Source of the DNA: Linanthus parryae
Lineage: Eukaryota > Streptophyta > Magnoliopsida > Ericales > Polemoniaceae
DNA length: 64,000 bases
Reading direction: 5' to 3'
Assembly (NCBI GenBank): GCA_023055425.1
Contig: JALGPY010000007.1
Span: 12,906,001-12,970,000 of the forward strand
Shown one piece after another: positions 1-12,100 of the stretch (positions are counted from its first letter, which is position 1; each line of letters opens with the position of its first letter). The notes under the pieces were generated by a model. It was given only the letters and a program-made list of their open reading frames with translations. It did not search any database and was not told the origin of the DNA. A program made the position numbers and the translations under genes.

Positions 1-3000
1 AAGATGATCTCGCTACAGCTAAAGCCCATACTCATTCTAATGGCTTCAAGGGCTGCCAGAGCTTCGGTGTGTTTTGCCGAAATGCCGGACCTAACTGTGG
101 TGGATGATCCAGCTAGAACTTCGCCCTTATCGTCTCTGATAATTACCCCAATTCCAGCTCTGTTTGAGACAGAGCACCATGCACCGTCGAAGTTTGTTTT
201 AATAGCACCGCAAGGAGGTTTTTGCCAGTGTTGCCGCTGTTGAGACTCAGAGATACGTCCATTGGAACTAGCTTCCAGGTTTCCCAGTTCAGAAATTGTT
301 TGACGAATTTCCTCGCAAATTTGATCAACTGGGATTTCTCTATTGCGGAATAAGGCGCTGTTACTAGCACGCCAAATCCACCAAGTTGTGACTGCGAAGG
401 GGACGAGCTCTGCTGGACTTAACAAATCCAACCAGTAGCAAGCCCAATCGGAGAATAAACCCGGCTGTTTTGAAATAAAAATACCATTCTCAACTCGATC
501 CCAAACCTGCCTCGCCACATTACATAAGCCCAGTGCATGCGATGAAGATTCTCCCAACATTCCACATCCCACACAGAAATTGGGTACCTGAATGTTTCGT
601 TTTCTTAGATTGTCAACAGTGGGGATCCCATTGTGTATACAACGCCACAAGTGATGCTGAATTTTTGACGGGACTTTTATCTTCCAAATTTTCTCCATGG
701 GTTTTAAGGGATTAATCGAGGAGCCTTCACTTTGTTCTCTATCAAGAAGCCTTTGGGCTTGAGCGTACCCCGTCTTGATCGTATAGTGCCCCGAGTCTGA
801 GTAGTGCCAAAAAACTGTGTCTTCTCTTGTCCTAGCTGGGAGCTGAATACGTTGGACTTCCATCACGTCAATACCCGCCAGATGTTCTTCTAAGGCTTGT
901 GTGTTCCAAGTTCTATCCTCCTTGATCAAATCTGAAACTTTTAGCTCTTGATTGGCCGGTTGAACGTAAAGTTTTAGCGACGGTTCCCGTGGGATCCATT
1001 TATCCAAAATCTGGATTTTTCTACCATCACCCACTCTCCATCGTAAACCCGAATCTAGTAGCTTTCTCCCAACAAGAATACTCCTCCAAGCATATGACGG
1101 GGCTGAACCCACCTCAGCTTGTAAAAACTCTTTATTCTTGAAATACTTGGCCTTTAGAACTCTACTAAGGAGGGAATTGGGGTACCTTATGATCCTCCAA
1201 CTTTGTTTTGCCAACATTGCATCATTGAAAAGTTTGAGATCCTTAAAAGCTAGTCCTCCTCGGTTTTTTGGCGTTGTATCCTCTTCCACTTGATCCACGA
1301 GATACCCCTTTGTTTTTCGGCTTTGCTCCACCAAAATTGTCGAATGAGTTGTTCCATTCTATCACAAGTGCTATCGGGTAGCTTGAAACAAGACATTGCA
1401 TATGTAGGCAAGGCTTGGGCAATAGTACGAATGAGGACCTCTTTCCCACCTGCTGAAAGAGTACGCTCCTTCCAACCTTTTAGCTTAGAAATCAATCTAT
1501 CAATCAAGTGAGCAAAAGTGATAACCTTCTTCCTTCCCATGGTGGTAGGCAGTCCCAAATAGCTATCATATTGGGCCACCTCTTTGATTCCAACATGATC
1601 CATAATCTCCTTCTTCACAGCATCGATGGTATTAGAGGAAAAAACTATTGCAGATTTCTCAATATTGAGTTGTTGGCCTGAAGCTCGACCATACAAGTCA
1701 ATGATGTCCATCAGCTTCGTCACACTTTCCGTATTGGCCTGTGTAAAGAAAAGACTATCATCAGCAAAAAATAAATGGGAGACTACTGGACCTCCCCTAG
1801 ATGCTGTAACCCCCTCTAGCTCCCCTTCCTCAACCGCTGCCGAGACAGATCTAGAGAGCATCTCACTACAAAGAAGAAATAGATAGGGGGAGAGAGGGCA
1901 CCCCTGTCTAAGCCCCCTTTGGGGAGTCACTTGCCCCATAATAAGTCCTTTTCTGACGAAGCTATATGAGACTGTAGTGACACAGTTCATAACTGTCGTG
2001 ATAAATCGCGGCCTGAACCCCATATGGGACATTACTTCTCGCAGAAACTTCCATTCGACCCGATCGTATGCCTTGCTCATATCAATTTTCTAGGGCCAGA
2101 TAACCATCTTTTCCTTTTCTCCGAGTCTTCAGTGAGTGAATAACTTCAAAAGCTGTGAGGATGTTGTCCGAGATCAATCTCCCTGGCACAAAAGCACTCT
2201 GGTTTTCTGCAATTAAAACTCCAAGTACTTTTTTAAGCCGGTTAGCAACGGCTTTTGAGACAATTTTGTAAATAACGTTACAAAGACTAATGGGCCGAAA
2301 GTCACTAGCTTTTCGTGGCTGCTTTGACTTCGGGATTAATGTAATAATAGTAGAGTTGAAAGATTCAATACTTTGACCATCATTAAGAATAGCAAGACAC
2401 ACCTTGGTAACCTCTTCTCCTACTAGATTCCAGTGTTTTTGATAGAAGCCAGCTGTAAAGCCGTCAATCTCCGGTGCCTTGTCCGGTCCCATTTGAAAGA
2501 GGGCTGCCCGGATTTCTTCAGCTGCATAGTTGCTTTCTATTTGTTCTATGTCCGTTGCCGAGATGATTTCAGACGAGTAATGGAGCATGGGACTGATTTC
2601 TTACATAGTCGGCTCTGTGGACGTGAAGATAGAGGAGAAATACTCCTCAAGGCTGCGTATGATTTCTTCATCTTCCTCTACCCATTCACCGTTGCTATTC
2701 TCGATACCACTAATTGTGTTTCTTGCCCTTCGAACCGTAGCTTTCTGGTGGAAAATCCGGGTGTTACGGTCACCCTGTTTTAGCCAGTCCACTCGGGATC
2801 TTTGTCGCCACATAATTTCTTCTCTAGCCATGATTTCATTGAGCCTCATTAACCTTTCTAATCTGAGCAAGACATGATGCCGACTGTCTTTGATTTCCAA
2901 GCTCCTGAAGCTGCGAAAGCAGCCTGTCTTTTTGCCTTGACACGCTGCCGAAGTCGGTGAAAGCCCAGGAAGATAAGCGGGCAGCGAGCTTTTTGAGTTT

Positions 3001-3825
3001 ATCATCGAGAGGGAGACCCTCGCTATCTCGCCACTGATCTTCAACAGTCTGCTGGAAACTGTTGTGACGCAACCACATGTTCTCGTATCTAAAACTCTTT
3101 TTTCCTTTGCCCCTTTTCTTTCGTGGATGCCACTGAATTAAGAGAGGCGTGTGATCCGAATTGGGACTCGCTAGATGAGTCACTTTAGCACCCCTGAACC
3201 GATCCAACCATTGCAAGTTTCCGACAGCACGATCAATTCTCTCACGGATATTGGCTTCATCCGCTTGACAGTTGGACCAAGTGAAAGGATTTCCTGCAAA
3301 ACCTAGGTCAAAAAGTTCAAGTTCTTGAAGAACATCAACAAAGTCTTTTACCTGACCGTAATTAAAGTCTCTTCCCCCTTCCTTTTCGTGTTGTGATTTA
3401 ATGGCATTGAAATCTCCCGCAACTAGCCACGGGACGTTTGGTGCCGGTGCTAATCTTCGAAGTAGTTCCCATGAATGTCTTCTTTCTTCCCGAGAGGGGA
3501 CTCCGTAGAAAACTGAAAATTTCCAAACTAGTTTTGTATCAACTTCTTCAATAGTGACGTCTATGTGATGTTGAGTGGATCTATGTAGGGTTATATTCAA
3601 CATGTTTGATCACATGATCGCCAACCCTCCTTTTTTTCCTACCGCATCAACAAAAGCGCCGCTTGCATACCCAACCTTTTTCCTCACGCATTCCATGTCA
3701 CTGGATTTCAACTTAGTCTCCATGAGAAAGACTAGTTGAGGGGCATGGCGTTTTACAACGTCATGAAGTGATCGGACCGTGTCGGGGTTCCCCAATCCCC
3801 GCACGTTCCAACTTAATAGATTCAT
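1..3825 (-). pseudogene. LINE ORF2 (endonuclease, reverse transcriptase, RNase H), multiple lesions
   Basis: The endonuclease starts at 3825 with SWNVRGLGNP, then METK, GDFNAI and the SDHTPLL motif. The reverse transcriptase has the GPDKAPEIDGF block, FRPISLCNVIYKI, MSKAYDRVEW, QRGLRQGCPLSPYLF and the catalytic FADD box near 1780. An RNase H start (NFDGAWCSVSNRAGIG) lies near 170-100. Lesions seen: an in-frame stop at about 3607-3609, a frameshift between about 2900 and 2840, a stop near 2600, a frameshift at about 2081, and further frame changes below 1250. Endonuclease and RT would make target-primed cDNA in a live element; this copy is dead. Confidence 0.92.
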
Positions 3826-5020
3826 TGCGCCCGGCAGTGCTCACTGCCGATGATGCATTTGGAATTTCAGAGGGGTTCCCATCCTTGTTGTTTGTTGAGA
3901 AAGAGCCATCGAAGACTGCAGCAAGGATCTTCACTGCTGCTCCTCCCTTGGGTTTCTTACCCAGCATCTTGTCTTGGTTCACTGTTCTTGGAGGGGTAAG
4001 AATATCTTCAACCTTTCTTTTTTCCTTTATGGTTTGGGACGCCACATTCTCTGTCATCATGGTGTCCTCCTCTCACCCAATAATTCCACTACTCTCTGTG
4101 TTGGTTGGGCGCGTTTCATCTTGACAGGTATCGTTAACAGTAGCCTCATGAGCCTGGTTCTCATTCGCCGACATAGGCGAGGTACTGCTGGGTTCTGTTT
4201 CACTGTATGGATTATGTTTCTGGTGGTCGTTTGGGGATTCACCCTGTGCTTTTGGGCTCTTCGGCGTTCTTGGTGGTTGTTTCTTCTTCACTGGGGGATG
4301 ATGTAACAGCCATCTAGAGTACCCAGGTGGGGTTCCTAGATTGATGCAGTCGTCTCGTTCATCACAATCTCCGCTGGGGTGGTTGAAACGACCGCACCAG
4401 ACGCATATATCCGGTAACCTCTCGTATTTGAAGTCAATCCATATCCTTTCTTGCTTGGCCATGGCATAAGCTCCACGCCGTAGGGGTTCATTCACCGGGA
4501 GGCGAACCCTAGCTCTGGCATAAGGAGTTTCGTCCCCAAATGAGATCTTTGGGTCTGAGTCAATAACTTCTCCCATGACGCTCGCAGCTCTCTTACCGGC
4601 TTCTGGTTTGAGCATGTGGATGGGAAGGTTGGAGACTTGAACCCATACATCGACTGTATCAAGATCGACGTTCTTTATCGGATCACCTAACTTCCATTCT
4701 TTCCAAACAAGGATGAGTCCGTCGAAGACCCACGGACCTCCCCCCACGATTCTGTTCTTGATCTTGTCATCCGGGAATTTGAAGAGAAAGGTGCCTTCGC
4801 TGATCTCCAACATTTCCACCCTCTCTCCGTTGTTCCAGATTCTCCGGAAGAAGGCTTGCATAGCAAAACTGTTGACAGAGCCGCCAGTGAACCGACCTAT
4901 CATGCAAATCTCGCATTCTTTCTCAGCCTTTTCGCAAAAATCATCGTCAAAGACCACTAGGTCATTCTCCTCCCTGAGGGTGAGAGCAACCTCAAACTTC
5001 TCCGTCAAGTGTTCCGCCAT
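3761..5020 (-). pseudogene. LINE ORF1 (DUF4283-like domain plus CCHC zinc knuckle), one stop codon
   Basis: The first 315 codons (5020-4073) read open. A stop (TGA) at about 4073-4075 interrupts the frame, which then continues open in the same frame to 3761, so the ancestral ORF1 was about 420 codons. Residues about 35-150 resemble the DUF4283 region common in plant LINE and gag-like proteins, including the GPWVFDGLILVW stretch. Residues about 205-220 hold a zinc knuckle, CVWCGRFNHPSGDC, with C-x2-C-x4-H-x4-C spacing. A basic, proline-rich tail follows. Such ORF1 proteins are known to bind the element RNA. The end of the reconstructed frame overlaps the start of ORF2. Confidence 0.85.
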
Positions 5021-5100
5021 TGTTGGCGGCTGGTAGGGTTTCCGGCGGTATTAGGGTTTCCTAGGGTTTTCACTCTCTAGCAGAGAGACTTCCACTAGTC

Positions 5101-6158
5101 TTTTTCAAGTTTAGGCATATGTGATTTTTTTCCAGTTTTTTCTTACTTTTTGGTAACCCCATAATACCCTCATATATTCTTGATATTACCAAACTCATAT
5201 AGGTCATCTATTTCTCATCCTTATCCACTTCCGTTGCTCATTCTCTTCTTTTGGTTCTCTTTTACACCTTGGATATGTTAAATCCCCTTTTGTTAGATTA
5301 ATAAAGCTAGGGAAGAACATTTTGGGGTTTGAAATTAAGTTGAGACCTCTCTCAGGTTGAAGTCCTTCCTGTTTCTTCTCTACATCACGCACGTTGCTTT
5401 TACTCAGATGAAACGTTACATATCTAAACTTTATTAATTTTATTCTCCAAATATTAGAGAAATTTTTATAAGTAGACAACTTGACGGCCTTCATTCTCAC
5501 AGTACTATGGTTGCTTCAACTGTACCAGTAACACTTTTTTGAACTTTGTTGAGTATGAAGTTTGATTTTTTCGTTAACTTTTTATTAAATTAATATGAAA
5601 ATTTGATATTTTGGATGACAAAAATATTGTTAATTTGTTCTTCAATTTGTTAACTTTCTTGAACCCGTTGCAACATATGAAATCTTTAACTTTTTGCCTC
5701 ACATTTGTTGTGCTTGAATCTATAAAAGAAAAATAACTTGAAGGTATATTTGTCATTTAATCTACATCATCTAATTTAAAAATCACTACCAAACACATTT
5801 CTTCAATTTTTAATGTAGTTTAAAAACCACTACCAAACACACTGATTTTAACAGAATCTCTAAAAAAAACTAAAAAATTTCCACCACAATCTAAAAACCA
5901 GTTTTTCCACTAGAAACCCTCCTACCAAACTCACCCATACGGGTACTATATTAACAGGCCAATAGGCACAATCATACAGACGCCCAAAATAGAGAGTAGA
6001 AATGGACCTATGTTCAATGGTCCGAAAGCCCAATAACACAGGTCCATAAACAGGTCGGCTCAGAGAGAAACGACACGTAACTCAAAACCCTGAAAACCGG
6101 AGAGTCACTCTGGCGTCGTCGAAAAGCCAAAACTGACCGCCCCGCCGGCCAAACAGTA
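5101..6158. other. Intergenic region and probable promoter of the isocitrate dehydrogenase gene
   Basis: AT-rich sequence between the LINE and the next gene. A short phrase around CACTACCAAACACA occurs twice (about 5784-5800 and 5829-5845), probably part of a small degraded MITE. A weak TATA-like string, TACTATATTAAC, sits near 5944, and sequence after about 6060 is C/G-richer, as in a plant 5' leader. No reading frame here is convincing. Confidence 0.4.
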
Positions 6159-9100
6159 ATGCTCGGACTCCGCCATCAGAGCTCCATGGCTCGAGCAACA
6201 GCTGCACTCCTATCTTCTTCTTCTTCACCCTCCACTTCAGCCCTAGCCTTGAAAAACCCTAGCCTCTCACCACTCACTTCGAATCAGAACCTCCTCAATG
6301 GACGATTCATCTCCACTAACCACATCTCCTTCCTCTCCGCTACTCACTTCAACAAAGCCTCACTCCGATGCTTCGCTTCTTCTTCGTCGTCGTCGTCTAT
6401 CGATAAAGTTCAAGTTCAGAACCCTATCGTAGAAATGGACGGTAAATTTCTAATTCTCATCTCTCAGAATCAAAAATTACGAACAAACGATTACGATTTC
6501 GTGCTTTTTTGAGTTTGTTTTGGTTGATTTGTGATTGTAGGCGATGAAATGACTAGGATTATTTGGACGATGATCAAAGACAAGGTACGGATTGCTACGG
6601 TTTCGCGAATGTGTTGTGGAATTGAGAAGTTTTTGGTTGTTTTGTGGTGGTTAAGTTGTTCTGTGTTGTGTGAATTTGCAGCTTATATTTCCGTATTTGG
6701 ATTTGGATATAAAGTATTACGATTTAGGGATTCTGAACCGTGATGCTACTGGTGATAGAGTCACTGTGGAGAGTGCTGAGGCTACTCTCAAGTAAGTGTA
6801 CTAATCGGATACATGTTGCTTAAGAAGATGTCTTGTTTAGTTTAATTGGGTATTTGTTTGTTAATTTATTATATTAAGCGTTTTGTTTATGTGAAAAATG
6901 TTTGCACTTCAGAAATGTTCTTACCCCTGAAAAATTTCCAGGTATAATGTTGCTGTGAAATGCGCAACAATAACTCCAGGTTAGTTCGTTCACTCAATTT
7001 GGTAAGTTTCACTCAATACTCTGTCCAATAACCACAAAATAACCAACAATGGAGTGCAACTTTGTGGAATCATGAATGTGATTTTTTGAGAATATAGTTT
7101 CCCACTTATGAGTGACACAAAGAAGCTTAGGGACCGTGTTATTGAGAAGGGATTAAGGTTTCGAGCCCATATTCTTGTTTTGGCGCTTAATGGATAAGTA
7201 TAGAGAAATCCGGAAAGATCTCCATTTAGGATGCAGAGCCTTGGAGAAAAAAGGGGTACCTATGCAATATGTTGGGGTGATTAAGGACATGTACGATGGA
7301 TCACTTACTAGAGCTACTACTGGGAGGTGTGAGGAGAGAATTCACCATAATAGTAGGTTTACACCTAGACTCGGTGTCAAGTCCCTCCATGTTCACTTAG
7401 GTAATGGATGAGGTTAAGATGAGTCTCACTTAGGTAATGGATGTTATTTGCAGTTGACATTGTTGTTGTCACTTATTTATAGTGGTTCTAGTTTATCTGA
7501 GTATCCTCTGTGTGATACCTAATGTTCATCAACTGAGAATAGGAGAGCATTTTTAATTAGTGATTGTGATTCATATGTCGTGTGCGTAACAAGCAGATCT
7601 TTTATGGGATGCATATGTGAGTCTATTTTTTGTTTTATATATTCTTCTCTTGCTGTGCGGGTTATGATAGTTTGTCTACATCCTTATCAATTTTGTTAAA
7701 ATTTCGATTACCTATCAAATAAAAAAAAGTGCATTCTAGATTATTGAAGAAATTTCATACACAGCTTGTATTGCAGCTCATTAAGCTGGTTGCCAATTGC
7801 TCGGATCATAAATCTGCATGAATGTTGTACTAGAAACGTCGGCTCGAATTGGTACTTGAAATCTTCTTTAATTCAATTCATGCCGGAGTTACGTTGTAGT
7901 AAATTAGTAATCCTGAATGACGGCTTTCTTCCAGATTATGAGACCTATATGGCCTCTAATTTTAGCTTGTTCAAAACAATCAGAGGATAGGTCAACACAG
8001 GAAAGCCTTCTATGAGTGTTAATCTGTTTTTTTAGAACAGAATTATACTCGAAGGCGAGAGAGAGGCTGCAATTCTAATACACGAGTTGAAGCACTAATC
8101 TCGGAAGAAATTGGATTAAGGATTATATTATGAATGGTCGAAAAAAGAGAACAATTCCGAGAATTATTACATAACGGCTTAATACTCAAGCTTAACCCTT
8201 CAAAAGAGCCCAGTGGCCTCGTAACATGTTTCTTTTGTGGGTTAAATAAAAGAAATGCACACCACACAAGTAGAAAAGAGGTTTATTTGCTGCTGTCATG
8301 CTTCCTTGCAGTTCCTTGCTAGGATTGCTTTTACATTATAGTTAGTCCCCATGCTGTAATAGGATTATCCAGCTAGCCCGTAAGCAATCTGTATAGTAAT
8401 GATGAATAAGAACATCAGAATAGCCAGAAGGTCTGATGTAGTCTTCACTCCATCCTTTTTTTCTGACTCAAAAAGTCCATACCGTTTTCAATAGATGAAA
8501 AGATTGTTGATACTTATAATAGGCTCGGGTTTCGCAAGGAAACGGCAGACACATGAAAAGAAATCACCTTGATAAAATATACATTTCTAACGTAGCCGGG
8601 AACAATGTGGACATGTAAATAAGGTTACTTACAACATGCAACTTTCTTCTTGAATCAAGATCCTTCTTCCCACATCCAGCATTACCCAGCAAGAAAATCC
8701 ATTAAGTGACCAATCTCCCTATTATGCAACATCAGCACCCAATGGATATGTTATATATCCTCTCTCTCTTCTCGTAGGTGTCTGCTGGAGAAGATATTTA
8801 AAACAGTAAAGAGGGAAAACTAGAGGGAGCGAGCATCCCCACACCTCTCTTTGGATTTAGAGCATCTCCAACAGTTTTCCTTATTCCCTGCCATTTTTTT
8901 TGTATATATCCAAGTTCATGGTATAGTTTTGTAGGTGTTTGCTCCAGCAGTAAGCTCTAAATATAGGGTTCTCTGTATTTTCTGTATCGCACAATTCCAT
9001 ACCGCTAATAACTAAACAATAACTGTTGATATAACCTCATATCTGACAAAAAAAAAAGAGATTTTAAAGGGGCAGGGACTTGCCCCAGCTGCCTTATCTT

Positions 9101-12100
9101 TGAGATGCCAATACTCAAACCTTATATCTGGGTTTGAGATATGGCTGCTGTTGGAGGAAGTTTTTGAAGTGTAAAACTATAATATAGGATCATTAGAAAG
9201 ATAGTCCCACTGTTGGAGATGCTCTTACTTACTAGGTCCAGTGAGGAATCGGAATGATGCATTGACTTCTTTCTTTCCACATGGTGTCATGTAAAAAAAT
9301 TACTCTTTCAATGGATGCTAGAAGTTATTCAGATATGTGTGTGTGTCCGATGTGTCCTGGAGTCCCTTTTGAGTTTTAGGCTTTTAGCATTTGTATCTGA
9401 GATCCGTGATGAAGTTTACCTGCCAGTGTTAATATGTTGCTTGAACTGCAGATGAGACCAGAGTTAAGGAGTTCGGGTTGAAGTCTATGTGGAGGAGCCC
9501 TAATGGCACAATCAGGAACATATTAAATGGTTAGTTCTTAACTGATGTGTGTGTGTGTGTGTATTGCTTCTCCTGTTTCTCTTTCCTGTTCTTTACGCAT
9601 GGGCGTCGTAGACTAGGCATTGATTCCCCCCCCCCCCCCCCCCCCTTTATTTCTGTGATTTTTACATAATAAGGAACTACCTCAACGTTCTCCACTTTTT
9701 TTCATTTGGTATCATTTACTGAATTTTGTAGGTACTGTTTTCCGCGAGCCTATCTTATGCCAGAATATTCCCAGAATCGTTCCTGGTAACTACATTTCTT
9801 CACGGATAAGTTTAGTTCATATAGTATTAATGTCGCAACACTATGACTTAACTCGAAATTTACAGGTTGGAAGACGCCCATTTGTATTGGTAGGCATGCC
9901 TTTGGAGATCAGTATCGTGCCACTGATATGGTGATTAAAGGGCCAGGAAAATTTAAAATGGTCTTTTGTGAGTTCTTTTAGATTATATTGCTTATTTATG
10001 ATATGCTGAGAGCAGCTTCTTAATCAGAATTTTTTTGAATGCTAAGTAGGTTACTATGTCCCTTCCTATTTTTATTTCAGCACCAGAAAATGGCGATGCC
10101 CCCGTTGAATTTGATGTTTATGATTTCAAAGGTCCAGGCATTGCACTTGCTATGTACAATGTCGATGAGGTTTATCCCATTTTTCCTTCCACCCTTACTT
10201 CTTTACTTTTTCAAATGTGGTAGATCTTATGTTGATATATTTTTGCTCTTTCTGCAATCTTGAAGTCTATTAGAGCTTTTGCGGAGTCGTCGATGTCGCT
10301 GGCATTTACCAAGAAATGGCCTCTTTATTTGAGCACCAAGAATACGATACTGAAGAAATATGATGGCAGGTGATGTAGGGTGTGCCAGGATGTAGATACT
10401 TCATCTTGTTGATTCTTTTGATATAGAAAAGAGAATTAAATGTACCATTTATATTTCACCTTTCCTGTAACAGGTTTAAGGATATATTTCAAGAGATATA
10501 CGAAGAAAAGTGGAAGGCGAAGTTTGAGGAACTCTCAATATGGTTAGTTGAAAAAGCAACTCGTGACTCCATTTTGCTTTCTTGTTGTATAGCACACTGG
10601 TTTGTTGATTATGTGGTAAATCCTTAGGTATGAGCATCGGCTAATTGATGACATGGTGGCTTATGCAATAAAGAGTGACGGCGGGTATGTTTGGGCTTGC
10701 AAAAACTACGATGGGGATGTCATGAGTGATTTACTTGCCCAAGGTAAAGGGATGTCTGAATAATTAGGCTTCATGGAGTATGTAATGATAGCATGTTTGC
10801 TCCTAGAATTGCTATGTCCCAGTCTCAACTTATATCATAAAGCCCATCTCTTTGACCATCACACCACTTTTTTGTTTTCTCTCTATCTTTCTTCGTTAGA
10901 CAAATTGTGGCTCTTTTTCTTAATTGGGTGCGTCTATCTTGTACAGAAGTCAACATGTTTCAGTTTCTTATTCTGGTTAGCTATCGTACCTTAACCTTGA
11001 TGGCTTTAATTGCATTCTAATTCTTCAAGTAGAGAGAATTAATGTCACCCATCAAACGGACGACGTCTACATATTGCATGTATTAATCGCTGTCGGTGTT
11101 ACAATTTCATAGAATAGACATGATTGTGATTCTTTTCTTTCTAGCTGCATGTGTCTCTTTGCGACTATTTCCCTATCTTCTCTGCCCAACCTTGCTAGAG
11201 CCTCGGTTGTTGCTGGGATTTCGCATCATAAAATGTGCGACAAGCCTACTGTTTTTTCTATCATGCCACGTTTTTTGTCTCTGCAAGTATCTCATATTCG
11301 CTAGAACTAGAGCTAACTCGTAAATTTGTGTCTCTGAGTATTCAAATAGTTGCTGTTTTCTTAGAAGATTCTTTGCTTTCTGCAGGATTCGGTTCGTTGG
11401 GACTGATGAGTTCTGTGTTGGTTAGCGACTGCCTTCATCTTGGCTTATTTCAATGCTTTGGTTCGCGAGTACCGGTTATGACTTATTTGTTTATGTGTTG
11501 ATTCTTTTCTTCTGGACTTGCTTTTGTGTACAACTGCAGGTGTCTTCTGATGGGAAGACTTTAGAAGCTGAGGCAGCTCATGGCACAGTAACTCGCCATT
11601 TCAGGCTTCATCAGAAAGGACAGGAAACTAGTACAAACAGTATAGCTTCCATCTTTGCATGGACACGTGGACTAGCACATAGGTAAGTTCATATTTCTGT
11701 CCACATCTTTGATTGCTGACTAAATTCCGAATAGTTTTATCTTTATGAGCATCAGAGTATTAGAATAGTAATAGTCCCGATGATTTGCTAGCGCGTGTTC
11801 GTGTCAGTTTTGTACTGTTGACTTTAAGTGCTAAACTGCACTTCATATGTCGTCATGATTGTTTCTGTACGCCTATGATGTGTGCGAGTCATTTAACTAA
11901 TCATATGGTTTCTCTTTGAGGTTAGTCTTGTTTAGAAATTGGTGTTATTACACTGCAGAAAAGGAATTGGATATGCTATGAGCTCATGTAGAATCTACTC
12001 ATGTTCAGAACATCAGATATGCAATTTTCTTAACTAGTCTAAGATAATATCTTGTGTTGCTGAATATGTAGCACCTGAATTTATTCATGATTTTTAAGTT

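Larger units (their letters stand above)
1..5100 (-). mobile_element. LINE (L1-type non-LTR retrotransposon), decayed, 3' end beyond window
   Basis: Seen on the minus strand in the order expected for a plant L1-type LINE: an ORF1 with a zinc knuckle (5020-3761), an AP-type endonuclease (3825 to about 2900), a reverse transcriptase (about 2640-1300), a linker/zf-RVT region (about 1300-400) and the start of an RNase H domain cut by the window edge (370-1). The 5' boundary is approximate; the sequence stops resembling the element near 5050-5100, upstream of ORF1. Both reading frames carry stops and frameshifts, so this copy cannot be autonomous. The 3' end, poly-A tail and target duplication lie outside the window. 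Confidence 0.93.

Noticed and set aside
9600..9660. Long homopolymer C run near ICDH exon 6
   Set aside because: Lies in intron 5; polymorphic or assembly-sensitive homopolymer without evidence of function.
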